Below, in pieces: positions 18,200 through 27,814 of a stretch of 64,000 bases of DNA. Both the position numbers and the translations under genes were made by a program. This DNA is from Nitrospiraceae bacterium (GTDB lineage Bacteria; Nitrospirota; Nitrospiria; Nitrospirales; UBA8639), in assembly GCA_020632595.1 (NCBI GenBank), contig JACKFF010000001.1, positions 248,001 through 312,000 of the forward strand, in the 5' to 3' direction. The notes beneath the pieces are model-generated. The model was given only the letters and a program-made list of their open reading frames with translations. It was not told the DNA's origin and did no database searches. Numbering within the stretch: position 1 is the first letter of the stretch; every line of letters begins with the position of its first letter.

Positions 18200-18372
18200 G
18201 TAAGAACTTTTGTGAGGGCGCCTTATGGCTTCTTTTTCCCGGTCTTCTCGGAAGGGTGGCTGGCGATTGGGCAGAGGAAACTGCAGAAAAAGCCGGAATT
18301 GGCGAATCGTTGATTGAGACGCACGAAGCCCTTGCCTTCGCGACTTTGGGAATTTTGAGAGTTCTCCTATAA
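18200..18372 (+). pseudogene. DUF2231-like membrane protein remnant
   Basis: The frame ending at 18372 reads LLGRVAGDWAEETAEKAGIG, then ESLIETHEALAFATLGILRVLL. The AGDxAEE...ETHEALA pattern is like the loop between helices 2 and 3 of DUF2231 membrane proteins. The N-terminal helices and most of the C-terminal half are absent and no good start exists, so this is probably a relic. Its borders are approximate. Confidence 0.4.
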
Positions 18373-18424
18373 TGTGGCGGATAACACCTGCCCCCTACCG
18401 ATTTTAATTTTTAGTGGGAAACCA

Positions 18425-19102
18425 ATGCGTATTCTTTTAGTGGAAGATGATTCAAGTGTATCCGGATTTATTGTGAAGGGCTTGCGGGAAGACCAATATG
18501 CTGTGGATCTCGCCACCGACGGTGAATTGGGATTGGCCATGGCCGAGACCACCCGCTACGACGTGATTATTCTGGATATTATGCTCCCCAAAATGAACGG
18601 CATTGACGTCTGCCGCCGGCTGCGAGCGAAACGCCACACAACCCCGATTCTTCTCTTGACCGCACGGGAAACCATTGAAGATCGAGTGACCGGTCTGGAC
18701 ACCGGCGCCGATGATTATTTAACGAAACCGTTTGCCTTTGCCGAATTACTGGCACGCATCAGAGCGCTTCTCCGTCGGGGCAGTGCCCAACCCAGCCCTC
18801 GTCTCACGATCGCAGACCTGGAGCTGGATCCGGTGACCCACCGTGTTTCACGGGCAGGCCAAATCATCATTCTGACCAACAAAGAATATTCACTTTTAGA
18901 ATATCTCATGAGAAATACAGGACGGGTATTGACCCGAACAGCCATTACCGAACACGTGTGGGACATTCACTATGAGTCCTTGACCAATATTGTGGATGTG
19001 CACATTAAAACCTTGCGCAGCAAAATGGATCGGGACTTTTCACCACAGCTGATCCATACGGTACGGGGGATCGGCTATGTCTTAAAAATTCCGGAGGCCT
19101 AA
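18425..19102 (+). CDS. OmpR-family response regulator of the metal-efflux operon
   Basis: Started at MRILLVEDDS (ATG 18425), giving 225 aa, the normal OmpR length; an upstream TTG would add an unlikely 17-residue extension. The receiver domain (1-115) has the acidic pair in VEDD, phospho-acceptor Asp in VIILDIMLPKMNG and Lys in TKPFAF. The winged helix (about 130-222) contains LTNKEYSLLEYLMRN and TVRGIGYVL. The sensor kinase gene follows after 3 bp, and the RND efflux genes after that, so it very likely activates this locus in response to metal, as CusR/CzcR-type regulators do. Confidence 0.92.
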   Translation: MRILLVEDDSSVSGFIVKGLREDQYAVDLATDGELGLAMAETTRYDVIILDIMLPKMNGIDVCRRLRAKRHTTPILLLTARETIEDRVTGLDTGADDYLTKPFAFAELLARIRALLRRGSAQPSPRLTIADLELDPVTHRVSRAGQIIILTNKEYSLLEYLMRNTGRVLTRTAITEHVWDIHYESLTNIVDVHIKTLRSKMDRDFSPQLIHTVRGIGYVLKIPEA

Positions 19103-19105
19103 ACC

Positions 19106-20539
19106 ATGCAGGCCTTTCGCACTCGCATACGTCGTGTGGCCTTAGGTTTTATTGTGATCCTCCTAGGCCTCTTTAGCCTTCTCTTGTACCTGGGACTATC
19201 CACAATTTTACACCGCCATATCGATGGAGAACTGATGGCACTCGCACAGGAGGAAAGCCTTCGCGTGGACCTGGCGACGGATCATGTTCGTGTGTCTCCT
19301 CACCGGCAGCATGAAGAAGAGGAATTAGAAGAATTTGATGACGAAGAGGAGTTACAGCAGGCCATCCGCTACAGCGCAATTCTGGATCCCGCCGGCCATA
19401 TCCTTTGGAGTGGGCAGAGCACAGAGAACCGCCTTCCTGTGACATCCCAACTGATCATGCAGGTCCTCAATGGAGAAACCGTTTTTGAAACCTTTCACAG
19501 GCCGGATCATCCACCCATTCGCCGTATCTCAATTCCTCTCATCATTGAAGACCACGGGCAATTCATTTTACAAACGGAAAAATCCCTTCAATTTGTCCAG
19601 GAAACCCTTCAGTGGTTGGCATGGCTGCTTTGTGGCACCTCCGCGATTTCCCTTCTGTTTGCCTTATGGGGAAGCGGACGATTGGCTGATGAAGCCCTGT
19701 CTCCCGTCAAGGCATTGAGTCAGACGGCGGAAACCGTATCCGGGCAGACGCTTTCCACTCGTCTCACACTCAGCTCGCCCTACGCCGAATTTCAACGCCT
19801 CGCCCACACCTTTAACGGCATGTTAGACCGCTTGCAGCAGGTCTTCGAAGGGCAACGTCGCTTCGTGGCCGATGCGGCCCATGAACTGAAAACCCCCTTA
19901 ACGGCAATGAAAGGCAATTTTGAGGTCAGCTTGCAACGGGCACGGTCGGCAGAGGAATACCGGGAGACGATTCTTTCCAACCTGGCTGAAGTCGACCGAC
20001 TCTCCGCCATGACCAAATCCCTCCTTACCCTGGCACAATTCGCCGGTGACCGCCCCCCGCTCGTCTTGCAAACCCTTGACCTCCCACCACTGGTCAAAGA
20101 AATCGTCAGCGAGTTGTCCGTGTTAGCTCACGAAGGCGGGATCCATCTGCAGACTGAGGTTAAACCTGTTCCTCCTTTCATGGGAGATGCCTCACAGCTT
20201 AAACAAGCCCTGATCAATCTCCTGGATAATGCGCTCCGGCATACGCCTTCAGATGGAACCATCACCGTTCGGGTCGAGTCTCAGGATAGATCCATCCGGT
20301 TATCCGTGGAGGACACCGGGCCGGGAATTGATTCCCAACATCTCCCTCACCTTTTTGGGCGGTTCTATCGAATCGACCAGGCACGGGATCGCCAGTCAGG
20401 GGGAACAGGCCTGGGATTGGCGATCGTGAAGGAGATTATCGAAGCCCACGGAGGAACTATTTCTGCCCAGAGTCAGGTAGGAAGCGGCACCACATTCACG
20501 ATCACACTCCCAACCGGGGAAGAATCACCGCTAACATGA
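19106..20539 (+). CDS. Membrane sensor kinase of the metal-efflux operon
   Basis: A 477-aa kinase: TM1 (about 10-32), a periplasmic sensor of ~135 residues, TM2 (about 172-192), HAMP (about 195-245), HisKA with FVADAAHELKTPLTAMKGN (His phosphoacceptor), N box NLLDNALRHTP, and G boxes DTGPGID and GGTGLGLAIVKEI. The sensor contains a marked acidic run after RQH (EEEELEEFDDEEEL), which could bind divalent cations. Family members of this type sense heavy metals in the periplasm and phosphorylate an OmpR-type partner. Gene order and 3-bp spacing link it to the regulator upstream. Confidence 0.92.
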   Translation: MQAFRTRIRRVALGFIVILLGLFSLLLYLGLSTILHRHIDGELMALAQEESLRVDLATDHVRVSPHRQHEEEELEEFDDEEELQQAIRYSAILDPAGHILWSGQSTENRLPVTSQLIMQVLNGETVFETFHRPDHPPIRRISIPLIIEDHGQFILQTEKSLQFVQETLQWLAWLLCGTSAISLLFALWGSGRLADEALSPVKALSQTAETVSGQTLSTRLTLSSPYAEFQRLAHTFNGMLDRLQQVFEGQRRFVADAAHELKTPLTAMKGNFEVSLQRARSAEEYRETILSNLAEVDRLSAMTKSLLTLAQFAGDRPPLVLQTLDLPPLVKEIVSELSVLAHEGGIHLQTEVKPVPPFMGDASQLKQALINLLDNALRHTPSDGTITVRVESQDRSIRLSVEDTGPGIDSQHLPHLFGRFYRIDQARDRQSGGTGLGLAIVKEIIEAHGGTISAQSQVGSGTTFTITLPTGEESPLT

Positions 20540-20591
20540 ACACCATGATAATATTTCATGGTAGGAGATTTTTTGTCCAGATGGTCTATTC

Positions 20592-21794
20592 ATGAAGAAC
20601 CTGAATCACAGGCATTGGCGATGGCTCCCTCTTCTCTGTCTTATCGGGCTGTTCCCGATTGGATGTTCCGACACCCAGCCACCAACTGGCAGCTTACCGG
20701 ACACAGACGTGACGGCTTCCTCCCCTGATCTCGCTTCCCCTCCCAGACAACCCTTTCACGTGGACTATGTCCCTGAACAAGCGCGTCAACGAATCCGTAT
20801 TGAAGAAGTCAAAGAACGCCTGACCCCGCATTCAGTCTCGGCCCCGGGAAATGTCGCCCTTGATCTTGCCCACGTGGCAAAAGTTTCCTCTCGCATCCCC
20901 GGGCAAGTGGATAAGGTGATGGTGCAATTAGGGGATCAGGTTAAAAAAGATCAGCCGCTCGCGGCTGTCGAAAGCATGCGCTTGGATGAATTAGTCCAGG
21001 AATACCTGGTGGCCAAATCCAAATTGGATGTGGCCTCCAGCAACTTTACGCGAACCAAACGACTCCTGACTGAAAACATTATTTCCCAACGTCGGTTTCT
21101 GGAAGACCGGGGACAACAGATTGAAGCCCAGGCGGTCTACCAACACGTCCGGGAAAAGCTCCTGAACATGGGACTCAGCGAACAGGAGCTCCAGCAAATG
21201 GAGCATGGCAGTCACCTGGAAGGGCACAAATATATTCTACGGGCCCCACTCAGCGGAACGGTGGTGAGCCAACAGATCGTGCTGGGCCAGGGCGTGGCGG
21301 CAGGAGACGAGTTCTTTGAAATTGTGGATACCAGTCGCGTGTGGGTGTTCGCCAATCTGCCCATCGAACAAGCCCGCCGGTTCCAGGAAGGCGATGAAGG
21401 CCAGGTCCTTCCCCGTGGGGGAGAGCCCATCACCGCCCGACTCACCTATATCTCCCCGGTCGCGGATGCCACCACCCGGACGATCCGCGTCCGATTCGAC
21501 GTCGAAAACCCCAAGGGCCGACTCAAACCCAATGAATATGTGGAAGTGCGCCTGATCGATCAACAACATCCCGCGCTATCTATACCGTTATCAGCCTTAA
21601 CGATGTTGGAGGGCGTGCGCGGCGTGTTCGTCCAACGGGACAACGGATACGATTTCGTGTTTGTCGAGACCGGCCAGGAAGGCGCCGGACTGGTAGAAAT
21701 CAAACGGGGCTTGAAGTCAGGAGAACACGTGGTGACCGAAGGCGTCTTCGACCTGAAAAACGCCATTATGAAAACCTCCATTCAGGGAGAATGA
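20592..21794 (+). CDS. czcB: RND efflux periplasmic adaptor lipoprotein (CzcB/CusB-like)
   Basis: The 400-aa protein has a lipoprotein signal (LLCLIGLFPIGCSD, Cys as lipid anchor). Then comes the membrane-fusion-protein plan: barrel-sandwich half-motif (SSRIPGQVDKVMVQLGDQVKK), a helical hairpin (about 130-200), second half-motif (YILRAPLSGTVVSQQIVLGQ), beta-barrel (VWVFANLPIEQARRFQEGD) and membrane-proximal domain. It bridges the inner-membrane pump and the outer-membrane channel. Next gene, the pump, starts 82 bp on. Metal specificity cannot be read from the adaptor; no Met-rich CusB N-terminus is present. Confidence 0.9.
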   Translation: MKNLNHRHWRWLPLLCLIGLFPIGCSDTQPPTGSLPDTDVTASSPDLASPPRQPFHVDYVPEQARQRIRIEEVKERLTPHSVSAPGNVALDLAHVAKVSSRIPGQVDKVMVQLGDQVKKDQPLAAVESMRLDELVQEYLVAKSKLDVASSNFTRTKRLLTENIISQRRFLEDRGQQIEAQAVYQHVREKLLNMGLSEQELQQMEHGSHLEGHKYILRAPLSGTVVSQQIVLGQGVAAGDEFFEIVDTSRVWVFANLPIEQARRFQEGDEGQVLPRGGEPITARLTYISPVADATTRTIRVRFDVENPKGRLKPNEYVEVRLIDQQHPALSIPLSALTMLEGVRGVFVQRDNGYDFVFVETGQEGAGLVEIKRGLKSGEHVVTEGVFDLKNAIMKTSIQGE

Positions 21795-21875
21795 GCCGTA
21801 AAAAGCACACGTTAATGGTAAGGAGCATCCCCTGAACTTTCCCCTTTTCCCTTTTCACACTTTTGAGCCCTGTTG

Positions 21876-24800
21876 ATGGAGCGTCTCCTTACACTCTCGC
21901 TTCGGTATCGGTTTTTTACCGTCGTTGCCCTTCTTCTGGTGATTGTCTCCGGAGTATGGTCGCTGACCAATCTCACGATCGACGCCGTCCCCGACCTCAC
22001 CCCCGTCCAGGTACAGATCCTTACCCGTTCGCCCGCACTCGGTCCGATTGAGGTGGAACAATTCATCACATTTCCCATTGAAACCGCACTCAGTGGCATA
22101 CCGGGATTACAGGAAGTGCGCTCGGTCTCACGTTACGGCTTATCGGCCGTGACGGCGATCTTTGAGGAACACCTCGACCTCTATTTTGTGCGACAACTCG
22201 TGAACGAGCGACTGACCCTAGCAACCGAACACATTCCCGCCGCCTATGGACGACCGATGATGGGCCCCTTATCAACCGGCCTGGGAGAAGTCTACCAATT
22301 CACACTCACAGGGATGGGGCACAGTCCCATGTTCTTGAGAACCCTCCTGGAATGGGATATTGGCAGGCGGCTTCGGGCTGTTCCGGGTGTGGTGGAAGTC
22401 AATATCTGGGGGGGAGAAACCAAACAATTTCAGGTGGTCGTCGAGCCCAGTAAGCTCCTCGCCTTTAACCTTACCTTAAAAACTGTGTTTGATGCCCTGG
22501 CCCAAAATAATGCCCTCGCCGGAGGCGGGTACATTGAACATGAGCGGGAACAATATCTCATTAAGGGAGAAGCGATGGCTTCGACGATTACCGATTTAGG
22601 GCAAATTGTCGTGAGTCATGGGCCGGGGGGTGTTCCCATTTTCATTAGAGATCTTGGAGAAGTCAAAGAAGGCGCCGCCTTGCGGATAGGCGCGGCCACA
22701 CGGATGGGAGAGGGGGAAACCGTCATCGGGATGGTTCAAATGCTCGCAGGCGCCAATGCCCAACAGGTGGTCAAACGTGTGAAAGAACGCGTCCAGGAGA
22801 TTCAAGCCACCCTTCCTCCGGGAGTGGTGATTGAACCCTATTATGACCGGACCCTCTTTGTCTCAAAAGTCATCAACACCGTCAGAAATAATTTACTCGA
22901 AGGAGGTCTCCTGGTCATCGCCATTCTCTTTTCATTTTTAGGAGACATTCGGGCCGGATTTATTGTGGCATTGGCCATTCCTCTTTCCATGCTGATGGCT
23001 TTCACGGGCATGTATCACGCCGGCATCTCCGGCAACCTGATGAGCCTGGGAGCAATCGACTTTGGACTGCTCGTGGATGGATCGGTCGTCATGATCGATA
23101 ACATTCTGCGACGACTCGGAAACGTCACCCGCCAAACGAAGGAAGAAAAGTTGGCGACAATTCAAGAGGCTGCACGGGAAGTGCTGCGGCCTATTGTGTT
23201 TGCAGTCGGCATCATCATCGTTGTGTATCTTCCTATTTTGTCCTTGATTGGATTAGAAGGCAAAATGTTTCGACCGATGGCCATGACCGTCATTTTTGCT
23301 CTGGCCGCCTCACTGTTCTTCGCGGTAGCCGGAGTTCCTGTCCTGTCGTATTGGTTTGCCCGGGCCCGGCCGAACCATGAAGAAACCTGGCTCATCCGGC
23401 GTTTGCGCCGTCTCTATCGACCATGGTTAGCGATCTCTTTGAACCGGCCGGCGATGGTGGTTATCCCTGGCATCCTCCTGTTTATTCTCAGCCTGGCGCT
23501 CGGATTCCGCTTAGGGATCGAATTTGTTCCTCGATTAGAGGAAGGCGATATGGCCATTCAAGTCTGGCGGCTTCCCAGCGTCTCCCTGACCGAATCCGTG
23601 GAAACCGCCTTGGGCGTGGAACGGGCGTTACGACAATTTCCTGAAGTGGTCCAGGTCGTAACCAGAACGGGAAGTCCGGAAGTGGCCACCGACGTGATGG
23701 GCGTTGATATGTCAGATGTCTTTGTGATCCTGAAACCTCGAAACGAATGGACCACAACCACGTCGAAGGAAGCGTTGATCGAAAAATTTAAAACCGCGGT
23801 TCTGGCAGCGGTTCCCGGAGTGGGACTCAGTTTCACCCAGCCGATTGAGATGCGATTCAATGAACTCATTGCCGGCACCCGATCCGATCTCGCTATCAAA
23901 ATTTTCGGAGAGGATCTTGAGGTCTTACGCCATCAGGGCGACGGGGTGGCACGTGCACTCGAACAGGTGCCCGGCGCTGCCGATGTGAAAGTGGAACAGG
24001 TCACCGGTGTCCCCAGGATTCGGATTATCGTCGACCGTGACCAAATCGGGCGATACGGGCTGAGTGCCAGAGACGTCTTAGGGATTATTGAAGCCGCCCG
24101 GGTCGGCCAAACTGTCGGGACCGTCTTTCAGGGACAACGCCGCTTTGATCTGATTGTCCGCCTCTCTGATGAGACATCGGCCGGGCCGATAGCTCTTGGC
24201 AACATTCTGATCCCCACCGCGCATGGTGAACTGGTTCCCTTGTCCCGCGTCGCAACCATTGAGGTAGACGAAGGCCCTGCGCAAGTCAGCCGAGAAAATA
24301 TTCAACGCCGTCTGGTGGTCGAAGCCAATATCCGTGGTCGGGACCTCGGCTCATTTGTTACCGAAGCCCAACAGGTTATCCGCGACCGCGTCACCCTCCC
24401 GCCCGGGTACTACCTTGAATGGAGTGGGCAATTTAAACATCTTCAGGAGGCCGCACAGCGGTTGGCTGTGGTCGTGCCGATTACCTTACTGCTTATCATC
24501 GCCATTCTTTCGGTGATTTTTGGAACGATTCGTCCGGCCTTGCTCATATTTCTGAATGTGCCCCTCGCGCTATCTGGCGGAATTTTGGCCCTTTGGATTC
24601 GTGACCTGCCATTGAGCATCTCGGCGGTCATTGGCTGTGTGGCCCTCTTCGGGATCGCGGTCTTAAACGGTGTCGTCTTGGTGAGCCGTATTCAGAGGCT
24701 GGAAACCGACGGGCTTCCGACCCGGGACGCCGTGGCACAGGGAGCCATGGATCGTCTTCGCCCTGTCTTGATGACCGCCCTCGTCGCCAGTCTGGGGTTT

Positions 24801-24992
24801 TTACCGATGGCCATCGCCACCAGTATGGGAGCGGAGGTCCAACGGCCCTTGGCGACAGTCGTAATCGGCGGGTTGCTCACATCCACGGCCTTGACCCTAT
24901 TTATTATTCCAGCGCTGTACGGCAGCGTCTGCCGTTCCAACAAACAACCATCCATACCCCATCAGTCACACACAAGCACCACCTCAATCTGA
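21876..24992 (+). CDS. czcA: Heavy-metal efflux RND pump (CzcA/HME type)
   Basis: A 1,038-aa inner-membrane proton antiporter of the HME-RND class with 12 helices and two large periplasmic loops. N-terminal signature: VWSLTNLTIDAVPDLTPVQVQ. TM4 reads AIDFGLLVDGSVVMIDN (near residue 395); the DFG-x3-DG pattern is that of divalent-cation pumps (Zn/Co/Cd/Ni), not the Cu/Ag CusA pattern with AxGxxVDA. So divalent metals are favoured. ATG at 21876 is chosen over the TTG one codon earlier. It follows the adaptor gene and precedes the outer-membrane factor by 35 bp. Confidence 0.92.
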   Translation: MERLLTLSLRYRFFTVVALLLVIVSGVWSLTNLTIDAVPDLTPVQVQILTRSPALGPIEVEQFITFPIETALSGIPGLQEVRSVSRYGLSAVTAIFEEHLDLYFVRQLVNERLTLATEHIPAAYGRPMMGPLSTGLGEVYQFTLTGMGHSPMFLRTLLEWDIGRRLRAVPGVVEVNIWGGETKQFQVVVEPSKLLAFNLTLKTVFDALAQNNALAGGGYIEHEREQYLIKGEAMASTITDLGQIVVSHGPGGVPIFIRDLGEVKEGAALRIGAATRMGEGETVIGMVQMLAGANAQQVVKRVKERVQEIQATLPPGVVIEPYYDRTLFVSKVINTVRNNLLEGGLLVIAILFSFLGDIRAGFIVALAIPLSMLMAFTGMYHAGISGNLMSLGAIDFGLLVDGSVVMIDNILRRLGNVTRQTKEEKLATIQEAAREVLRPIVFAVGIIIVVYLPILSLIGLEGKMFRPMAMTVIFALAASLFFAVAGVPVLSYWFARARPNHEETWLIRRLRRLYRPWLAISLNRPAMVVIPGILLFILSLALGFRLGIEFVPRLEEGDMAIQVWRLPSVSLTESVETALGVERALRQFPEVVQVVTRTGSPEVATDVMGVDMSDVFVILKPRNEWTTTTSKEALIEKFKTAVLAAVPGVGLSFTQPIEMRFNELIAGTRSDLAIKIFGEDLEVLRHQGDGVARALEQVPGAADVKVEQVTGVPRIRIIVDRDQIGRYGLSARDVLGIIEAARVGQTVGTVFQGQRRFDLIVRLSDETSAGPIALGNILIPTAHGELVPLSRVATIEVDEGPAQVSRENIQRRLVVEANIRGRDLGSFVTEAQQVIRDRVTLPPGYYLEWSGQFKHLQEAAQRLAVVVPITLLLIIAILSVIFGTIRPALLIFLNVPLALSGGILALWIRDLPLSISAVIGCVALFGIAVLNGVVLVSRIQRLETDGLPTRDAVAQGAMDRLRPVLMTALVASLGFLPMAIATSMGAEVQRPLATVVIGGLLTSTALTLFIIPALYGSVCRSNKQPSIPHQSHTSTTSI

Positions 24993-25026
24993 GAAGGATG
25001 GTGTTGTCACAAGAAGGGAACATGTC

Positions 25027-26289
25027 ATGTGGTTCAAACAGATCATTTACCTCATCATGCTATACGGCCTCTGCTGGCAACCCGTGTTGGCAGCGACTGT
25101 CACCTCACCAGAGGCTGCGGCCCCGACCTATAGCCTGCAAGCTATTCTGGCCATCGCCTTAGAGAAAAATCCCCTCATGAACGAAAGCGAGGGGGTCATC
25201 GAACAGAGGGAAGGAGACAAAATCTCTGCCTCCGCTTATCCCAACCCCACCCTATGGATTCAGAGTGGCCGTGGAACCGTCAGAGAACCTACCGGCCCAA
25301 CTCTCACTGAACGGTATGCCACCCTCTATCAACCCATCGAATGGCCGGGGAAACGGGCGGCACGCCAACAGGCAGCCCAGGCAGGATTGGACGGCGCACT
25401 GGCCTCAAAAGAAGAGGCCAAACTGAATTTAATTGCGGCCACCAAACAGGCTTTTTATGACCTCTTATTTGCGGAACGCCAAACGGAAACGGCTATCCAA
25501 AATGTTCGGACGATGGAAGAAGTCCAAAAAGCCGTGATTCGTCGCGTTGAGGCGGGGGAAGCGCCCCCTTTTGATGCCGTAAAAATCAAGGTTGAGGGCA
25601 TGAAAGTTCAAAAAGAGGTCGCCCGGACCAGAGGTGTTGTCCAGTCCATCCAAGCCTCACTCAATAGCCTCACTGCCGGGGCGTTGGGACTTGAATTCTC
25701 CATTCAAGGTGATTTCGCCGTCTGGCCCGGAGCCTTACACCTCGAGACACTCTCGGAGCAGACTTTGGCAAACCATCCCATCATTACTAAATGGAAAAAA
25801 CTCATCGTACAAGCGCAGCAGACACACCGTCAGGAACAACAGGCTCGCATACCCGATGTAACGTTGAGTGGAGGATATCAACGAGACGCAGGGCGGGAAG
25901 CCTATATCGCGGGGGTTTCCATACCTTTTCCGGTGTGGAATCAACGTCAGGGAGACATTGCCCAGGCCAAAGGCACCTTGCGGCAACGGGAAGCGAGCCT
26001 TCTTCGTGCCAAACAGGAACTACTCAAAGGCATCGCCCAGCAGATCCAACTTTCTCACGCCGCGGCCGCACAAATTGCCACATACGAAAAAGGGCTGCTC
26101 AAACAGGCACAGGAGGCACTACGCATCGCCCAAGTCAGCTTTAAATACGGGGAGGCCAGCCTGCTGGATGTGCTGGATGCCCAACGGGTCTTGCGGCAAA
26201 CACAGATAGATTATGCGCAGGCCAAATACGATCTCTCGATTGCCCTGACTGAACTGGAACGCGTCACCGGCGGAACCGTACAACCCTGA
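25027..26289 (+). CDS. czcC: TolC-like outer-membrane efflux protein (CzcC/CusC-like)
   Basis: A 420-aa protein with signal peptide (to about residue 22, VLA/ATV) and the duplicated outer-membrane-efflux repeat: helices with YSLQAILAIALEKNPLMNES near the start and VSFKYGEASLLDVLDAQRVL near the end, the usual TolC-family landmark. It should form the trimeric channel completing the efflux complex. AAGGGAAC precedes the ATG. It is the last gene of the five-gene set; order regulator, sensor, adaptor, pump, channel. Confidence 0.9.
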   Translation: MWFKQIIYLIMLYGLCWQPVLAATVTSPEAAAPTYSLQAILAIALEKNPLMNESEGVIEQREGDKISASAYPNPTLWIQSGRGTVREPTGPTLTERYATLYQPIEWPGKRAARQQAAQAGLDGALASKEEAKLNLIAATKQAFYDLLFAERQTETAIQNVRTMEEVQKAVIRRVEAGEAPPFDAVKIKVEGMKVQKEVARTRGVVQSIQASLNSLTAGALGLEFSIQGDFAVWPGALHLETLSEQTLANHPIITKWKKLIVQAQQTHRQEQQARIPDVTLSGGYQRDAGREAYIAGVSIPFPVWNQRQGDIAQAKGTLRQREASLLRAKQELLKGIAQQIQLSHAAAAQIATYEKGLLKQAQEALRIAQVSFKYGEASLLDVLDAQRVLRQTQIDYAQAKYDLSIALTELERVTGGTVQP

Positions 26290-26596
26290 AGCACTCCGGT
26301 TATGCCGTCCATTCCGGATAGTACCACCGGATCTATGCATTTATAGGTAATAGTGCTATTTTTCCGCTACTATCTTTTACTTTCCTTGTGTGCTACGATT
26401 TTTTAACTCATCGCCCTGGGCTTAGCTTTGAGAGTTCAATCACTCAAGCCCGTAACCGGTGTTGTTTAGCCCGAGAGAATAACTCGGAAGTGTCTGACCT
26501 GAGTGGCGTGGAAACAGCGTCCGTGGCCTACCTCTTCCAAATGTTTTACCCTTCTCGAGCATCAGACAATATCATCTTTTTAAAAGGAGGAACCCC
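26290..26596 (+). other. Long leader region upstream of the RRM gene
   Basis: A 307-bp stretch without a gene. It could hold the promoter and a long 5' leader for the RNA-binding protein. I see no clear riboswitch or terminator in it. Confidence 0.35.
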
Positions 26597-26941
26597 ATGG
26601 GTTCAAAATTGTATGTAGGTGGGTTGCCGTATTCAGCGACTCAAGCAGAATTAACCGACCTGTTTTCGGCACACGGCACCGTCGAATCAGCTAACGTCAT
26701 TAGCGACAAGTTCACCGGCCAATCGCGCGGATTCGGATTTGTTGAGATGTCTACCGGAGAGGAAGCACAAGCCGCAATTGCAGCATTGAACTCCACAGAG
26801 TTTGGTGGCCGCACATTGACGGTCAACGAGGCCAAACCCCAAGCCCCACGAACCGGTGGCGGCGGAGGCGGCCGTGGTGGATTCGGTGGCAGTGGCGGAG
26901 GCGGAGGAGATTTTGGAGGAAAGCGGCGCAGCCGATTCTAA
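26597..26941 (+). CDS. Glycine-rich RRM RNA-binding protein
   Basis: A 114-aa protein with one RNA-recognition motif: RNP2 LYVGGL (5-10), RNP1 RGFGFVEM (44-51), domain end TLTVNEAKP at about 80. A Gly-rich tail (GGGGGGRGGFGGSG...) ends in the basic KRRSRF. It matches the small bacterial Rbp/cold-inducible type, thought to bind RNA under stress. AAGGAGGAACCCC before the ATG is a strong ribosome site, and an intrinsic terminator follows, so it is a separate transcript. Confidence 0.93.
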   Translation: MGSKLYVGGLPYSATQAELTDLFSAHGTVESANVISDKFTGQSRGFGFVEMSTGEEAQAAIAALNSTEFGGRTLTVNEAKPQAPRTGGGGGGRGGFGGSGGGGGDFGGKRRSRF

Positions 26942-26967
26942 CGATCATTCCCTACGTCTGATAATAA

Positions 26968-26998
26968 GGGAGAGGTCCATAAGGCCTCTCCCTTTTTT
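26968..26998 (+). terminator. Intrinsic terminator of the RRM gene
   Basis: Stem GGGAGAGG/CCTCTCCC with a short loop, followed by seven Ts, 26 bp after the stop codon: a textbook rho-independent terminator. Confidence 0.9.
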
Positions 26999-27028
26999 TA
27001 TTCCATCCCGGATTTCAGGCCCTTATCC

Positions 27029-27514
27029 TCAGGATCTCACCATAATGACGGCGGACAAAAGCACTCCCAACCCTAACAACAGGGTCAGTCGGCCAAGCAG
27101 CGGGGACAATCGGAGCAGAAGCTTTTCGCCAGCCGATAATTCTGAAGGAGCCTTGCTCTTCAGGGTTCGTACTTTTTGTGCCATTATCCGGTCGTGACTG
27201 AAGGAAACCACCGCTAACAGGAACACCAGTATCAGTTTCGTGAAGACAATAGGTGGCCATGAGGAAAGGGGAGACCGGAAATTGATGACATTTGCAAGAA
27301 GGACCGATCCCGTCACCACCAGAGTGAATAGAGCGCTCCATACGAGCGTTCTGAATCGACGGGCAAGGCTTATAAATCCGCGTTGAGCGGTAAGAGGGTC
27401 TGAGTCCTGCCTCATGAGGGGCACTGCAACAAGGGAGAGGAATAGCATCCCTCCAACCCAGAAGGTTGCAGCAATCAGATGGATCCAGACCAGAATAATA
27501 TAAAGGAAATTCAC
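27029..27514 (-). CDS. CopD-like four-helix membrane protein
   Basis: A 161-aa integral membrane protein with four helices: 4-24 (LYIILVWIHLIAATFWVGGM), about 58-75, about 85-105 and 135-158. IHLIAATFWVGGM, with His in helix 1 followed by WVGG, is the hallmark of the CopD/DUF2214-like family, whose members bind haem or take part in copper handling. It converges on the RRM gene. A role alongside the metal-efflux genes is conceivable but not shown. Confidence 0.65.
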   Translation of the reverse strand: MNFLYIILVWIHLIAATFWVGGMLFLSLVAVPLMRQDSDPLTAQRGFISLARRFRTLVWSALFTLVVTGSVLLANVINFRSPLSSWPPIVFTKLILVFLLAVVSFSHDRIMAQKVRTLKSKAPSELSAGEKLLLRLSPLLGRLTLLLGLGVLLSAVIMVRS

Positions 27515-27814
27515 CCCTGGAATTGTAGCGGGATTAGTGTGTTCTCACCAGATAAAAATGTATCCGATCCCGGAAAAAGAACCATTTCGAGTGAATGGAA
27601 TAATCTATCAGACGTAGCGACCTCTTCAGACAGGCGAATACTCGAAACAGCCTCTCCCTATCGTTGAAGCCGGATTATGACGGACCCCAACGATGTCCCG
27701 GATACCGCTCCTCTTATACAAGACGGCAGAATTTCCCTCCCCAATTGCCCTTGGGCCAACCAGGTCCGATCACCATTTCATCTCCTCTGCTTGCCATGAT
27801 TCCCTGACCGATCA

